Below are positions 41,353-50,628 of a stretch of 64,000 nucleotides of DNA, one piece after another. The notes beneath the pieces were generated by a model. It made no database searches, was not told the origin of the DNA, and was given only the letters and a program-made list of their open reading frames with translations. Position numbers and translations under genes: made by a program. Position 1 is the stretch's first letter, and each line of letters opens with the position of its first letter. The stretch comes from Candidatus Omnitrophota bacterium. Lineage in GTDB: Bacteria; Omnitrophota; Gorgyraeia; Gygaellales; JAQTUX01. The stretch is taken from assembly GCA_028707125.1 (NCBI GenBank), contig JAQTUX010000001.1, positions 649,850 to 713,849 on the forward strand. The letters run 5' to 3'.

Positions 41353-41991
41353 GTGCAATTTATAACTTCGGATAGGGCCAAAGAGATAGACCGGCTGGCG
41401 CGGGAGCGTTACAGTATGCCCGCGCTCCTGCTTATGGAGAACGCCGGGCGCTCGGTCGCGGAGAGCGCTTTAAATATGTTGCGGGGCAAAAACAGGATAG
41501 CCGTAGTGTGCGGCAAAGGCAATAATGCCGGCGACGGCTTTGTCTGCGCGCGCCATCTCCTGGCCAAAGGTAAGAAGGTAGACATATTTCTGTTCAATTC
41601 TCCCTTAGATATTAAAGGCGATGCCGAGATCAACCTGAATATCCTGATGCGGCTTGGCAAGAAACCGTTGCAGATAGACGGGCATGGGCTTACTTCTCTG
41701 GATTTTTCCGAGTATGACCTTATCATTGACGCAATATTCGGCATCGGTATTAAAGGGGAGGTATCGGGCCCGATAAAAGAAGTGATCGCGAAAATAAACG
41801 CCTCAAAAATACCCGTCATTTCAATAGATGTTCCTTCCGGCTTGAACGCCGATAGTGGTGTTGTCCTTGGCGCCTGCGTCAAGGCAGAGCGCACCGTGAC
41901 ATTCGTGGCGGTAAAACGCGGCCTTATGATGGCTGACGGGCCTAAGTATGCCGGCAAAGTCACCGTCGCGGATTTAGGCATACCGCTGTAG
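41353..41991 (+). CDS. nnrE: NAD(P)H-hydrate epimerase (YjeF N-terminal domain)
   Basis: A 212-residue Rossmann-like epimerase repairing hydrated NAD(P)H. Marks are LLMENAGRSVAE, VVCGKGNNAGDGFVCARHL, DAIFGIGIKG and ISIDVPSGLNADSG. The C-terminal ADP-dependent dehydratase domain found in many bacterial YjeF proteins is missing and is not encoded next to it. Start GTG 41353. Confidence 0.92.
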   Translation: MQFITSDRAKEIDRLARERYSMPALLLMENAGRSVAESALNMLRGKNRIAVVCGKGNNAGDGFVCARHLLAKGKKVDIFLFNSPLDIKGDAEINLNILMRLGKKPLQIDGHGLTSLDFSEYDLIIDAIFGIGIKGEVSGPIKEVIAKINASKIPVISIDVPSGLNADSGVVLGACVKAERTVTFVAVKRGLMMADGPKYAGKVTVADLGIPL

Positions 41992-42127
41992 CAATTTTTG
42001 CGTCTGGCTTGTCTGTATTTCTCGGGAACGCTCGGCGCGCCCCATAATAAATTCTCCTTGTAGAGCCATAAGTTGGTAGGTATAATAAATGGCGGTGCTG
42101 TTTCCGCCAAGAAGATATTGGATGATA

Positions 42128-42186
42128 CCCCACACTCACGTGTGGGGAATGACAAGCCCAAGGATTCTACACACGTAAGTGTGTAG
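42128..42186 (+). repeat. REPIN-like pair of inverted palindromes (copy 2)
   Basis: Hairpin 1 is CCCCACAC-TCAC-GTGTGGGG (42128-42147) and hairpin 2 is CTACACAC-GTAA-GTGTGTAG (42167-42186), with a 19-base spacer. Flanks GATA before and GGAAAG after resemble copy 1. The rest of the gap from 41992 holds no gene that I can see. Confidence 0.8.
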
Positions 42187-42205
42187 TGGAAAGGATTTAG
42201 ATTTA

Positions 42206-43768
42206 GTGAGAAAAAAGAGGGATTCCTGGGGGTCGCGGTTAGGCATCATAATGGCGGTTGCCGGAAGCGCCGTTGGCTTGGGCAACTTCCTGAGGTTTCC
42301 CGCGAAGGTCGCCGCAAACGGCGGCGGCGCCTTTATGATACCCTATTTTGTGTCTATTTTGCTCCTTGGCATTCCGCTGATGTGGATTGAGTGGACGCTC
42401 GGCCGTTACGGAGGCGGTTTTGAACACGGTACAGCCCCGGGCATATTCCACAGCATCTGGCAGAAAAACCGCTTCATTAAATATTTCGGCGTGATCGGCA
42501 TATTCGGTCCGCTGGTAATATTCATTTACTATACCTACATTGAGTCCTGGGCCCTGGCATACAGCGTATTCTCTTTGATGGGAAGATTCCAGGGATTAGA
42601 CAGCCAGGCAGCGCTTCAGTCGTTCCTGGCGGGTTTCCAAGGTGTAGAGAAAAATCAGTTCTTTGGCAATATCGGCTACGCGTATTTTTTCTTTCTGGTT
42701 ACCTTCGCGATCAACATCGCCGTAGTATATTACGGCATAAAGGCGGGGATTGAGCGGCTCTGCAAGATAGCGATGCCCGCGCTCTTTATTCTCGGTCTGA
42801 TACTTTTGATCAGGGTGGTGACGCTGGGAACGCCGGATCTAAGCAGGCCGGCCTGGAATGTGGGCAACGGCTTCGGCTTTATCTGGAATCCTGATTTTGC
42901 CGCCCTGAAGAATGCCAGGGTATGGCTTGAGGCGGCAGGACAGGTGTTCTTTACGTTAAGCGTAGGCATAGGCGTGATCCTTACCTACGCGAGTTACCTC
43001 TCTAAGGGCGACGACGTTGTCTTATCGGGGCTGTCCGCGGTGAGCATGAATGAGTTCTGTGAGGTCATATTGGGCGGCAGTATTATTATACCGGCGGCGT
43101 TTGTCTTTTTCGGTCCGGTAGATATCCAGAGCATCGCGAACTCCGGCGTGTTTAACCTCGCCTTCGTCACCATGCCCATGATACTGGGTAAGCTTCCTCT
43201 GGCGGCGCTGTTTTCTTTTCTCTGGTTCTTTCTGCTGTTTCTGGCAGGGGTGACGTCTTCGGTGTCATTGGCGCAGCCGGCAGTCGCGTTTTTAGAGGAT
43301 GAATTTGACATAGGCAGAAAAAAGGCGGTTTCTATATTCGGCATAGTGTGTTTTATATTATGCCAGGCAGCCGTATTCTTTCTGGCAAGGGGAGTGGTTG
43401 ACGAGCTTGACTTCTGGGGAGGGACGTTCTTTCTTGTGGTGTTCGCCGCGGTTGAGACGATACTTTTCGCCTGGGTGTTCGGGATAGAGAGGGCCTGGGA
43501 CGAGATACATAAAGGAGCTGATATGGCGGTCCCCAGGGTCTACAGGTTCATAATCAAATACATAACGCCGGCATTCTTATTTATCATTTTAGGCGCGTGG
43601 TTTTATCAGCAATGGATCCCCATAATACTTATGAGAGGCGTATCTGCCGATAACCGGCCGTTCATACTGGCAACGCGCGTAGGCCTTATCGCGCTTTTTT
43701 CCGTCCTTTGCGTGCTGGTGAAGCTGGCCTGGAATAAAAGGCGAAAAATTCAGGAGCGGTTAAGATGA
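42206..43768 (+). CDS. Sodium-dependent amino-acid transporter (NSS/SNF family)
   Basis: About 520 residues and twelve helices. The sodium-binding start of TM1, IMAVAGSAVGLGNFLRFP, is intact, and the LeuT-fold features continue with NGGGAFMIPY. The family imports amino acids with sodium. Start GTG 42206, since the longer frame from 42179 would translate the repeat. Partnered by a tiny MetS-like gene. Confidence 0.92.
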   Translation: MRKKRDSWGSRLGIIMAVAGSAVGLGNFLRFPAKVAANGGGAFMIPYFVSILLLGIPLMWIEWTLGRYGGGFEHGTAPGIFHSIWQKNRFIKYFGVIGIFGPLVIFIYYTYIESWALAYSVFSLMGRFQGLDSQAALQSFLAGFQGVEKNQFFGNIGYAYFFFLVTFAINIAVVYYGIKAGIERLCKIAMPALFILGLILLIRVVTLGTPDLSRPAWNVGNGFGFIWNPDFAALKNARVWLEAAGQVFFTLSVGIGVILTYASYLSKGDDVVLSGLSAVSMNEFCEVILGGSIIIPAAFVFFGPVDIQSIANSGVFNLAFVTMPMILGKLPLAALFSFLWFFLLFLAGVTSSVSLAQPAVAFLEDEFDIGRKKAVSIFGIVCFILCQAAVFFLARGVVDELDFWGGTFFLVVFAAVETILFAWVFGIERAWDEIHKGADMAVPRVYRFIIKYITPAFLFIILGAWFYQQWIPIILMRGVSADNRPFILATRVGLIALFSVLCVLVKLAWNKRRKIQERLR

Positions 43769-43869
43769 ACGCGCTCGGATGGGCGTTTATGATCTTATCA
43801 TGGCTTGCTATCTTGGCCTTGGCGGTATTCTGCTTTTATAAGGTACTTTCAAAGAAGGCCTTGAGATAA
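43765..43869 (+). CDS. MetS-like small subunit of the NSS transporter
   Basis: A 34-residue single-span membrane peptide (MNALGWAFMILSWLAIL and on, basic C-terminus KKALR). It overlaps the transporter stop in an ATGA arrangement. Such miniature partners (MetS) are known beside bacterial NSS transporters such as MetP of Corynebacterium, where the small subunit is needed for uptake. Confidence 0.8.
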   Translation: MNALGWAFMILSWLAILALAVFCFYKVLSKKALR

Positions 43870-43885
43870 AGGAGGGCACAGACAG

Positions 43886-44584
43886 ATGCATTACCAATTT
43901 ATCGCCAACATAGTTACTATTTTAAGCTTGATATTCGGCTTCTCTTCTATTTTCCTGGCCCTCAACCTGAAATACAGCATGGCGAGCTGGTTTATAATAT
44001 GGGCGGTGTTGTGCGATATAATTGATGGCAAGATCGCGCGCCTGAGCCCCACGCCCAGCGAGTTCGGAAAGGAATTTGATTCTCTCGCCGATATGGTCTC
44101 TTTCGGCGTGGCTCCGGCCGTGCTGGTATATATGCTTGCGTTCGGAAATCAGTTTAACATACAGAATATATTTGTGGTCTGCCTATATCTGTCATGCGGC
44201 GCCTTCCGCCTCGCCAGGTTTAACATTTATTCCAAAGGCAGGCCGCGCGGTTATTTTAAAGGTCTGCCTATTACCGCCAGCGGAGCATTTCTGGCTTCTT
44301 TTGTGCTGTGGGCGCACAGGTTTGACATAGGCGTAAGGCAGGAGATCTTCTGGTTGGTCCTCCTCATACTTTCTTTGCTTATGGGCAGTAATATACGCTA
44401 CCCTAATTTCAGCAACTTCAAGGCCGCCAGAGGGTTTATCGGCGTATCACTTCTATTATTAAGCATTATAGCGGCCCTGATGAGCAAGGGGGTGGCGCTT
44501 TTAATAATTTTCTTTACTTATGTGGCTCTAAGCCCTATCATAGTAGGGGATAAAGACACCCCCATACAAATAGGTAATGCTTGA
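43886..44584 (+). CDS. pssA: CDP-diacylglycerol-serine O-phosphatidyltransferase
   Basis: A 232-residue membrane enzyme with the CDP-alcohol phosphotransferase motif: DGKIAR, then G at FGKEFD, then D in SLADMVSFG. It makes phosphatidylserine, the precursor of phosphatidylethanolamine. No decarboxylase (psd) gene is in the window. Preceded by AAAGGAGGG. Confidence 0.93.
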   Translation: MHYQFIANIVTILSLIFGFSSIFLALNLKYSMASWFIIWAVLCDIIDGKIARLSPTPSEFGKEFDSLADMVSFGVAPAVLVYMLAFGNQFNIQNIFVVCLYLSCGAFRLARFNIYSKGRPRGYFKGLPITASGAFLASFVLWAHRFDIGVRQEIFWLVLLILSLLMGSNIRYPNFSNFKAARGFIGVSLLLLSIIAALMSKGVALLIIFFTYVALSPIIVGDKDTPIQIGNA

Positions 44585-44586
44585 TT

Positions 44587-44658
44587 GCCGAGGTAGCTCA
44601 GTGGTAGAGCGCGGCCCTGAAAAGGCCGGCGTGGGAAGTTCGATTCTTCTCCTCGGCA
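44587..44658 (+). tRNA. tRNA-Phe (GAA)
   Basis: A full cloverleaf: acceptor GCCGAGG/CCTCGGC, D arm GCTC-GAGC, anticodon stem CGGCC/GGCCG around the loop CTGAAAA (anticodon GAA), and T arm GGAAG-TTCGATT-CTTCT. The CCA end is not encoded. It follows pssA by two bases. Confidence 0.95.
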
Positions 44659-44669
44659 CTTTAATTTAC

Positions 44670-44714
44670 GCCAGGTGCCGGCCCCGAGCCAAGGCGAGGG
44701 GTCCTGGCATTTTT
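44670..44714 (+). terminator. Intrinsic terminator after tRNA-Phe
   Basis: GCCAGG (44670-44675) pairs with CCTGGC (44703-44708), enclosing a GC-rich inner stem (GCCCC/GGGG), followed by ATTTTTC. Confidence 0.75.
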
Positions 44715-44742
44715 CATTATATGGATACCTTAAGAGGCGGCG

Positions 44743-47094
44743 ATGAAGTTTAAATACAACCTGCAGCAGAAGATCATGTTTATTTTCTGCGCGGGCGCGT
44801 TATTTCTCGTATTGCTGGGCGTTGGTTTCGGGTATTTTATGGGCTTTGGCCTGATCCGGGATATAGCCCGTAAGGACCACGCGAAGATGGCTGCTTTGAT
44901 ATCAGAGGCGGCAAAGAGGATCGTTGAGGAAGGCATCAGTGACGCGGTTGTCTATTCGCGCAGCCAGTTGTGGCTGGAGCATGTCAAAGCGGCAAATCTC
45001 AAGTATGAGAGTCAGGGGCTTCAAGCAGAGGATGTTAAAAAGGAACTTTTGGCTATTGATAAACAATGGGCTGCCGCTCCGGATGACAGCGATCTGGTCA
45101 GGGATTATCTGGGCGGCACACTGGGCCAGAGATTGAAGAGGGTGGTCGAGGATGATGCCGACATATCAGAGATGATCATCACCGACAGACAGGGGGCGTT
45201 GGTGGCTGCCTCGGCCAAGACATCCGATTTTTATCAGGCAGATGAACGGTGGTGGCAGGAGGCGTTCAATAACAAGAAGGCCATCGTGGAGGATATCGCC
45301 TTTGATGAATCCAGTAATACCTTCAGTATGGCGGTCGCTATCCCCTTACAAGGCGAAGGCGGCGATGTTATCGGGGTATGCAAGGTGGGGCTTGAGGTGG
45401 GCCGGGTTTTGTCGGTGTTTGAGAATTTCAGGATCGGTAATACAGGCCGCGCGGTCTTAGTCAACAATGACGGTTACATCATATACCGTTCCGGCGCCCG
45501 GCCGTTCCAACAGAGATTCCTTAGCGAAGAGGCCTTCCGGGATATTTCAAAGAAAGAATCCGGCTGGCTTATAAGCGGAGATCCCCATGACCGCGCAGGA
45601 GGCGTATTCATCTCTTATGTCGGCGTGAGGAGCGGCATCCTTGCGGAGAATAACATACGTTGGAAGGTCTGCATAGAACAGGATATGGCAGAGGTCTTCG
45701 GTTCTCTCAACGCGCTTAGATGGCAGATGATGCTGCTTATCGCGGTCCTGTTGGTATCGCTTACTCCCGTTTCTTATGTTATTGCCAGGATATTGCTGGG
45801 GCCGATAAAGAACCTGCGCAAGGCAGTAGACGCGGTCGGCGCGGGCAATTTTGATTACAGGATAGGCAGCAGGTCCCATGATGAGATAGGCCAGCTTTTA
45901 AGGGCATTTGATAATATGGTGCGGGAACTTCAGCAGACCACTACTTCCGTAAAGAGGCTTAACGCAGAGATCGAAATACGCAAGAAGGCGGAGGAGCGCC
46001 TGCGCGAGTTATCCCGCGCGGTTGAACAGAGCCCGAGCATAGTCGTCATTACAGACCTGAAGGGCGATATTGAATATGTCAACCCCAAGTTCACGGAGGT
46101 CACCGGTTACAGCATGGAAGAGGTCCTGGGCAGGAATCCGCGCATCCTCAAGTCAGGGGAGATCTCGCCTGGAGAGTATAAAAAACTATGGGAGGCCATT
46201 GTCTCCGGAGGTGAATGGCGCGGGGAGTTCCATAATAAAAAGAAAAATGGAGAACTGTATTGGGAGTCAGCCTCGATATCGCACATAAAGGACGGTGCGG
46301 GGCGTATCGCGCATTTCCTCGCCGTCAAAGAAGACATCACCGCCCGCAAGAAAGCGGAGCAGGCGCTGCGGGAGGCGAAGGAAGAACTGGAGAAGAAGAA
46401 CAGGGAACTTAGCAAGCTGGATGAATTAAAGTCGGATTTCATTTCTACTGTTTCGCATGAGCTGCGCACGCCGCTTTCCATCATTAAGGAGGGCATAGGC
46501 CTTGTCTTAGACGGCATCACCGGAGAGATAAACGAAAAACAGAAAAACGTGCTTAGCGCCTCCAGCTCTAATATAGACAGGCTGGCGCGGATCATAAACG
46601 AGCTTCTTGATATCTCCAAGATAGAGGCGGGCAAGGTTGAGCTGAACAGGAGGCAGGTCAATATAGCGGATCTGGCCAGGCAGGTGGCGGCCTCTTTTGA
46701 GCCGAAAATAAAAGAGGCAGGGCTTAGATTGATGGAGGAATTTCCCGAGGAAGCAGCGGACGCCTACGTCGATCCGGACAAGATTGTCCAGGTATTTACC
46801 AACCTGGTCGGCAACGCGCTGAAGTTTACCAGGCTGGGCCATATAAAGATCTCTATACAAAAGAAAGACAGGGGGGTTGAATGTTCTGTGAGCGATACCG
46901 GCGCAGGCATTACCAAAGAAGACCTGCCCAAGGTGTTTGATAAGTTTCAGCAGTTCAGCCGCACTACCGGTTCCGGAGAGAAGGGGACCGGTTTAGGGCT
47001 TTCTATCGCCAAGGGCATTGTGGAGATGCATGGCGGCAAGATATGGGTTGAGAGCGAGCTCGGCAAGGGGACAAAGTTTTCTTTCACGCTTTAA
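44743..47094 (+). CDS. Membrane sensor histidine kinase (Cache-HAMP-PAS-HisKA-HATPase)
   Basis: A 783-residue kinase. TM1 is at about 11-33, a Cache-like periplasmic sensor at 35-325, TM2 at 329-350, HAMP at 351-403, a PAS domain at about 424-535, a coiled linker, then HisKA with His572 in SHELRTPL. The ATPase domain has [18 protein letters not shown] and [12 protein letters not shown]. The signal is not known. It lies 17 bases before a CheY-like receiver gene, its likely partner. Confidence 0.9.
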   Translation: MKFKYNLQQKIMFIFCAGALFLVLLGVGFGYFMGFGLIRDIARKDHAKMAALISEAAKRIVEEGISDAVVYSRSQLWLEHVKAANLKYESQGLQAEDVKKELLAIDKQWAAAPDDSDLVRDYLGGTLGQRLKRVVEDDADISEMIITDRQGALVAASAKTSDFYQADERWWQEAFNNKKAIVEDIAFDESSNTFSMAVAIPLQGEGGDVIGVCKVGLEVGRVLSVFENFRIGNTGRAVLVNNDGYIIYRSGARPFQQRFLSEEAFRDISKKESGWLISGDPHDRAGGVFISYVGVRSGILAENNIRWKVCIEQDMAEVFGSLNALRWQMMLLIAVLLVSLTPVSYVIARILLGPIKNLRKAVDAVGAGNFDYRIGSRSHDEIGQLLRAFDNMVRELQQTTTSVKRLNAEIEIRKKAEERLRELSRAVEQSPSIVVITDLKGDIEYVNPKFTEVTGYSMEEVLGRNPRILKSGEISPGEYKKLWEAIVSGGEWRGEFHNKKKNGELYWESASISHIKDGAGRIAHFLAVKEDITARKKAEQALREAKEELEKKNRELSKLDELKSDFISTVSHELRTPLSIIKEGIGLVLDGITGEINEKQKNVLSASSSNIDRLARIINELLDISKIEAGKVELNRRQVNIADLARQVAASFEPKIKEAGLRLMEEFPEEAADAYVDPDKIVQVFTNLVGNALKFTRLGHIKISIQKKDRGVECSVSDTGAGITKEDLPKVFDKFQQFSRTTGSGEKGTGLGLSIAKGIVEMHGGKIWVESELGKGTKFSFTL

Positions 47095-47111
47095 AATAGA
47101 GGTGGTGAGCG

Positions 47112-47480
47112 ATGTCTAAAAAGAGGATATTAGTAATAGAGGATGAAGCCCAGATGGTTGAAATGGTAAAGATGCGCCTGGAGGCGAACGGCTATGATGT
47201 GCTGGCCGCGTATGACGGCGAAGAAGGGCTTGATAAGGCGCGCAAGGAAAGGCCTGATCTGATCATATTGGATTTAATGCTTCCTAAGATTGATGGCTAC
47301 AAGGTCTGCGGTTTGCTCAAGAAGGACGCGAGATATTCCAAGATACCCATAATTATGTTTACCGCGAGGGCGCAGGAAGAAGATGTGAACCTTGGCAGGG
47401 AACTGGGCGCGGATGCCTATATTACCAAGCCCTTTGAGCCGCAGGTCCTTCTTTCTAAGATCCAAGAGTTGTTAAAGTAA
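47112..47480 (+). CDS. Single-domain response regulator
   Basis: A 122-residue receiver with the acidic pair at residues 11-12, phospho-acceptor Asp54 in ILDLMLP and Lys in ITKPF. There is no output domain, so it acts by protein contact or in a phosphorelay. It follows its kinase closely, with an AGGTGGTGAG ribosome site. Confidence 0.92.
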   Translation: MSKKRILVIEDEAQMVEMVKMRLEANGYDVLAAYDGEEGLDKARKERPDLIILDLMLPKIDGYKVCGLLKKDARYSKIPIIMFTARAQEEDVNLGRELGADAYITKPFEPQVLLSKIQELLK

Positions 47481-47489
47481 TGTTATATT
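47481..47489 (+). promoter_or_regulatory. Extended -10 promoter for tRNA-Thr
   Basis: TGTTATATT fits TGnTATAAT closely and ends 13 bases before the tRNA. Confidence 0.4.
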
Positions 47490-47502
47490 GAGTATTCATT
47501 TT

Positions 47503-47575
47503 GCTGGCGTAGCTCAGTCGGTAGAGCAGCGCTTTCGTAAAGCGCGGGTCGGAGGTTCGATTCCTCTCGCCAGCT
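47503..47575 (+). tRNA. tRNA-Thr (CGT)
   Basis: Acceptor GCTGGCG/CGCCAGC, D arm GCTC-GAGC, anticodon stem GCGCT/AGCGC with loop TTCGTAA (anticodon CGT), and T arm GGAGG-TTCGATT-CCTCT. The CCA end is not encoded. Confidence 0.95.
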
Positions 47576-47590
47576 TTAACTCACGTTATC

Positions 47591-48853
47591 ATGTCTAAGA
47601 TCTCAAAGGTCCTGCGTAACCGCGATTTTATGCTGCTCTGGATAGGCCAGATAATATCCCAGGTGGGAGACCGGCTTGACCAGATGGCCATAATCGGGCT
47701 GGTCTATGCCAGGATGCCGGGTTCGCCGCTGCAGATCGCCAAGATCCTCTCTTTTACAATTATGCCCGTATTTCTCATCGGGCCGATGGCGGGGGTCTAT
47801 GTTGACAGGTGGAACAGAAGAAGGACGATGTATGTCTGCGACTTTTTAAGGGCGTTGCTGGTGTTCAGTATCCCGTTTTTTCTGCTCAAGGGCGGCACAT
47901 TTATACCTATATACTTTTTGATCTTCCTTTCTTATTCCACGGGCAGGTTCTTTATACCCGCGAAGATGTCCATAGTGCCGGATCTGGTGGAAAAAGACGA
48001 CCTGCTTCTGGCTAATTCTCTGGTCAATACCACCGGGATGATCGCGGCGATAATGGGCTTCGGGATCGGCGGTATCGTTGTTGAATGGCTGGGGGCCAGG
48101 GGCGGATTTATGATCGATGCCTTCAGTTTTTTTATCTCGGCGCTTCTGGTGTTCCTGATCTCAAAGAAGGTAAACTCGCATATAAGGCGCGAGTCCATAG
48201 GGCAGGTAAGCAAGGAGATCGTGGAGGTTATCAGAAAATCGGTGATGCAGGAGTTTGTGGAGGGCATCAAGTATTTCTTTACCCAGAAGGATCTACGTTT
48301 TACCGCGAATATGATGTTCCTGCTTATGGCCGCGCTCGGCTCGGTGTATGTCGTGGTCATCGTCTTTGTTCAGAGCGCCCTGCAGTCGGCTACCCGCGAC
48401 CTGGGGTTTCTTATAATGTTCCTTGGCACGGGCTTATTTATCGGCTCCATACTTTACGGTAAATTCGGCGGCAGGTTCTCGCAGCGCAAAGTGATTTTCA
48501 CTTCCCTGTGCGTAAGCGGTATAGTGCTTGTCAACTTTACCTTGAGTTTGCGCATTATCCCGCATTTCTTTCTGGCCGCGGCATTTTCCCTGGCATTAGG
48601 CATTTCCGTATCGCCCATAATGATCGCCTGCAATACCATAATCCACCGCGTAAGCGACAATCAGATGATGGGCAAGATATTCAGCTCTCTGGAAATAGTA
48701 ATGCATCTGGCATTCCTTTTGTTCATGCTGATAAGCAGTTTTCTCGCGGAAAAAATAGACAGCGTCTGGATATTGATGGTAGTCGGCATAATACTTACCA
48801 TTACAGGAATAAGCGGATTGAATATGCGAAGGAAAATAGAGTGGTTAGAATAA
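47591..48853 (+). CDS. MFS exporter (MFS_3-like)
   Basis: A 420-residue, 12-helix major facilitator with the start SKVLRNRDFMLLWIGQIISQVGD and the loop motif AGVYVDRWNRRRTM. It is related in type to the exporter at 36561. Substrate unknown. It lies between tRNA-Thr and rnfC and overlaps the rnfC start by 13 bases. Confidence 0.85.
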   Translation: MSKISKVLRNRDFMLLWIGQIISQVGDRLDQMAIIGLVYARMPGSPLQIAKILSFTIMPVFLIGPMAGVYVDRWNRRRTMYVCDFLRALLVFSIPFFLLKGGTFIPIYFLIFLSYSTGRFFIPAKMSIVPDLVEKDDLLLANSLVNTTGMIAAIMGFGIGGIVVEWLGARGGFMIDAFSFFISALLVFLISKKVNSHIRRESIGQVSKEIVEVIRKSVMQEFVEGIKYFFTQKDLRFTANMMFLLMAALGSVYVVVIVFVQSALQSATRDLGFLIMFLGTGLFIGSILYGKFGGRFSQRKVIFTSLCVSGIVLVNFTLSLRIIPHFFLAAAFSLALGISVSPIMIACNTIIHRVSDNQMMGKIFSSLEIVMHLAFLLFMLISSFLAEKIDSVWILMVVGIILTITGISGLNMRRKIEWLE

Positions 48854-50115
48854 GAGAAAATAAGGAATATACGGAACATAAAGGCATTGAGGCGGCGCCT
48901 TTACCTGAACAGGTCCATATACCTTTGAGCCAGCATTTAGGCAAGCCGGCCGCTGCCTGTGTCAAGGCAGGCGATAGCGTGCTTATGGGCCAGTTGATCG
49001 CGCGGCCGCAGGGCCATATTTCTTCGTGCGTTCATTCTTCCGTTTCAGGCGTGGTTAAGTCAATAAGCGACTGGCCCCATCCTGTTCTGGGCAGGTTCCA
49101 GGCGGTTGCGATCGAGAATGACGGCCTTGACAAGGCCCAGGTTCTGCCTCTGAGAAGCAAAGACGAGATAGAAGGGTTGACAGCAGAGCAGATACGCTCA
49201 ATCGTCCTGGACGCGGGCATTATAGGCATGGGCGGAGCGGCGTTCCCCGCGCACGTTAAATTAAACCCGCCAAAACCGGTTAAATATTTGATCATAAATG
49301 GGGCGGAGTGCGAGCCGTATCTTACCTGCGACAGCCGCCTTATGGTTGAAAAGGCGGAGGAGGTAATCAAGGGCGCGGGCTTGATAGCGAGGTGTGTCAG
49401 CCCTGAAAATGTGTATTTCGCCATAGAAGAAAATAAGCCGGAGGCGATAGAAAAAATAGGGGCATTATTAGGCCGTACCGCTTATAAGCTGAAAATACTG
49501 AAAAGCCGCTATCCGCAGGGAGGGGAGAAGCAGATTATCAAGTCAGTGCTTGATAAAGAAGTGCCTTCGGGAAAATTGCCGTTTGACATAGAGGCATTAG
49601 TCCATAACGCGGCTACGGTATACGCTGTTTATGAAGCGGTTTATAAGAGCAAGCCGGTTTATGAAAGGGTTCTAACCGTAACCGGCTCCTGCCTTGATGA
49701 GCCGCGCAATCTCCTGGTCAGGATAGGCGCTTCCATAGGAGAGTTGATAGAATTTTGCCGGCCCAGGAGGGGATTCGCCAAGGTCGTAATGGGCGGGCCG
49801 ATGATGGGGCTGGCGCAGTATTCCCTGGATACGCCGGTAATAAAAAGCACATCGGGAGTATTGCTGCTTACGGAAAAAGAGTCAGAAAAGGGGCGGGAGG
49901 AATTTTGCATACGCTGCGGCCAATGCGTGTATAACTGTCCGGCCCGGCTTATGCCGACAATGATAAACCTTGCCTCTTCTCATGAGGACTGGGAAGCGGC
50001 CAAAGAATACGGCGCGCTTGACTGTATTGAATGCGGGCTTTGTTCTTATGTGTGCCCTTCCGGGATCAATTTAGTCCAGTCCATAAAACTCGCGAAGATA
50101 AAGGCGGGCAGATGA
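48841..50115 (+). CDS. rnfC: Rnf complex subunit C
   Basis: About 424 residues; the NADH- and FMN-binding subunit of the ferredoxin:NAD+ oxidoreductase. The N-terminal barrel (PLPEQVHIPLSQHLG) is followed by a glycine-rich nucleotide site (GMGGAAFPAHVK) and NGAECEPYLTCD. Two ferredoxin motifs, CIRCGQCVYNCP and CIECGLCSYVCP, end the protein. I start it at GTG 48841, preceded by AAGGA. The longer open frame upstream overlaps the MFS gene and is not coding. Confidence 0.93.
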   Translation: MVRIRENKEYTEHKGIEAAPLPEQVHIPLSQHLGKPAAACVKAGDSVLMGQLIARPQGHISSCVHSSVSGVVKSISDWPHPVLGRFQAVAIENDGLDKAQVLPLRSKDEIEGLTAEQIRSIVLDAGIIGMGGAAFPAHVKLNPPKPVKYLIINGAECEPYLTCDSRLMVEKAEEVIKGAGLIARCVSPENVYFAIEENKPEAIEKIGALLGRTAYKLKILKSRYPQGGEKQIIKSVLDKEVPSGKLPFDIEALVHNAATVYAVYEAVYKSKPVYERVLTVTGSCLDEPRNLLVRIGASIGELIEFCRPRRGFAKVVMGGPMMGLAQYSLDTPVIKSTSGVLLLTEKESEKGREEFCIRCGQCVYNCPARLMPTMINLASSHEDWEAAKEYGALDCIECGLCSYVCPSGINLVQSIKLAKIKAGR

Positions 50116-50624
50116 AGGAATACGCGAAGTTTTCTTTGACCCTGTTTGTTATCTGTTTAGTTTCGGCGGCATTTTTAAGTATTGTCTATAGCGTTACCGA
50201 GCCGGCGATCAGGAAGCAGGCGCAGGCAGCCGAGGTCAGCAGTCTGAGGAAGGTCGTTCCCGAAGCCGCGGATTACAAGCAAGAGGCGTTGGGCCAGAAT
50301 AAGTTATTTACCGTATTCGACGCGGATAAAAAGTGTATCGGCTACGCCTTTTTATGCGAGGCGCAGGGTTACTCCGGAGCGATCAAGATAATGGTCGGCA
50401 TAGACGCCGCGGGCGATATAAAAGGCGTGGATATAGTGGAGCATAGTGAAACGCCCGGCCTGGGTTCCAGGATCCAGGAACAGGGTTTTCTTTCGGGTTT
50501 TAAAGGCAGGAGTTATAATGATATTCAGGGCGTGGATACCATAGGCGGGGCAACGATCTCCTCCGCGGCAGTGATAAAGGCGGTTGAAGAGAGCCTTAAA
50601 GAGGTTATCAAATCAATAAAGTAA
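50112..50624 (+). CDS. rnfG: Rnf complex subunit G
   Basis: About 170 residues with one N-terminal helix (8-30) and a periplasmic FMN domain. FMN is expected to be linked covalently to the Thr in GGATISS near residue 145. Start ATG 50112, in ATGA overlap with rnfC; the longer upstream frame is a shadow. Confidence 0.92.
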   Translation: MKEYAKFSLTLFVICLVSAAFLSIVYSVTEPAIRKQAQAAEVSSLRKVVPEAADYKQEALGQNKLFTVFDADKKCIGYAFLCEAQGYSGAIKIMVGIDAAGDIKGVDIVEHSETPGLGSRIQEQGFLSGFKGRSYNDIQGVDTIGGATISSAAVIKAVEESLKEVIKSIK

Positions 50625-50628
50625 ATAT

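Noticed and set aside
41409-42161. Minus-strand open frame of 250 codons opposite nnrE.
   Set aside because: Mostly antisense to nnrE and extends through the palindromic repeat; no recognisable protein features.
39669-42186. Repeated palindromes as a CRISPR array.
   Set aside because: Only a few units, no regular repeat-spacer alternation and no cas genes; the inverted pairing fits REPIN-like elements.
48508-48840. A long open frame in phase with rnfC that begins inside the MFS gene, suggesting a longer RnfC.
   Set aside because: This part overlaps well-conserved MFS sequence in another frame and has no RnfC-like content. RnfC similarity begins at the GTG at 48841.
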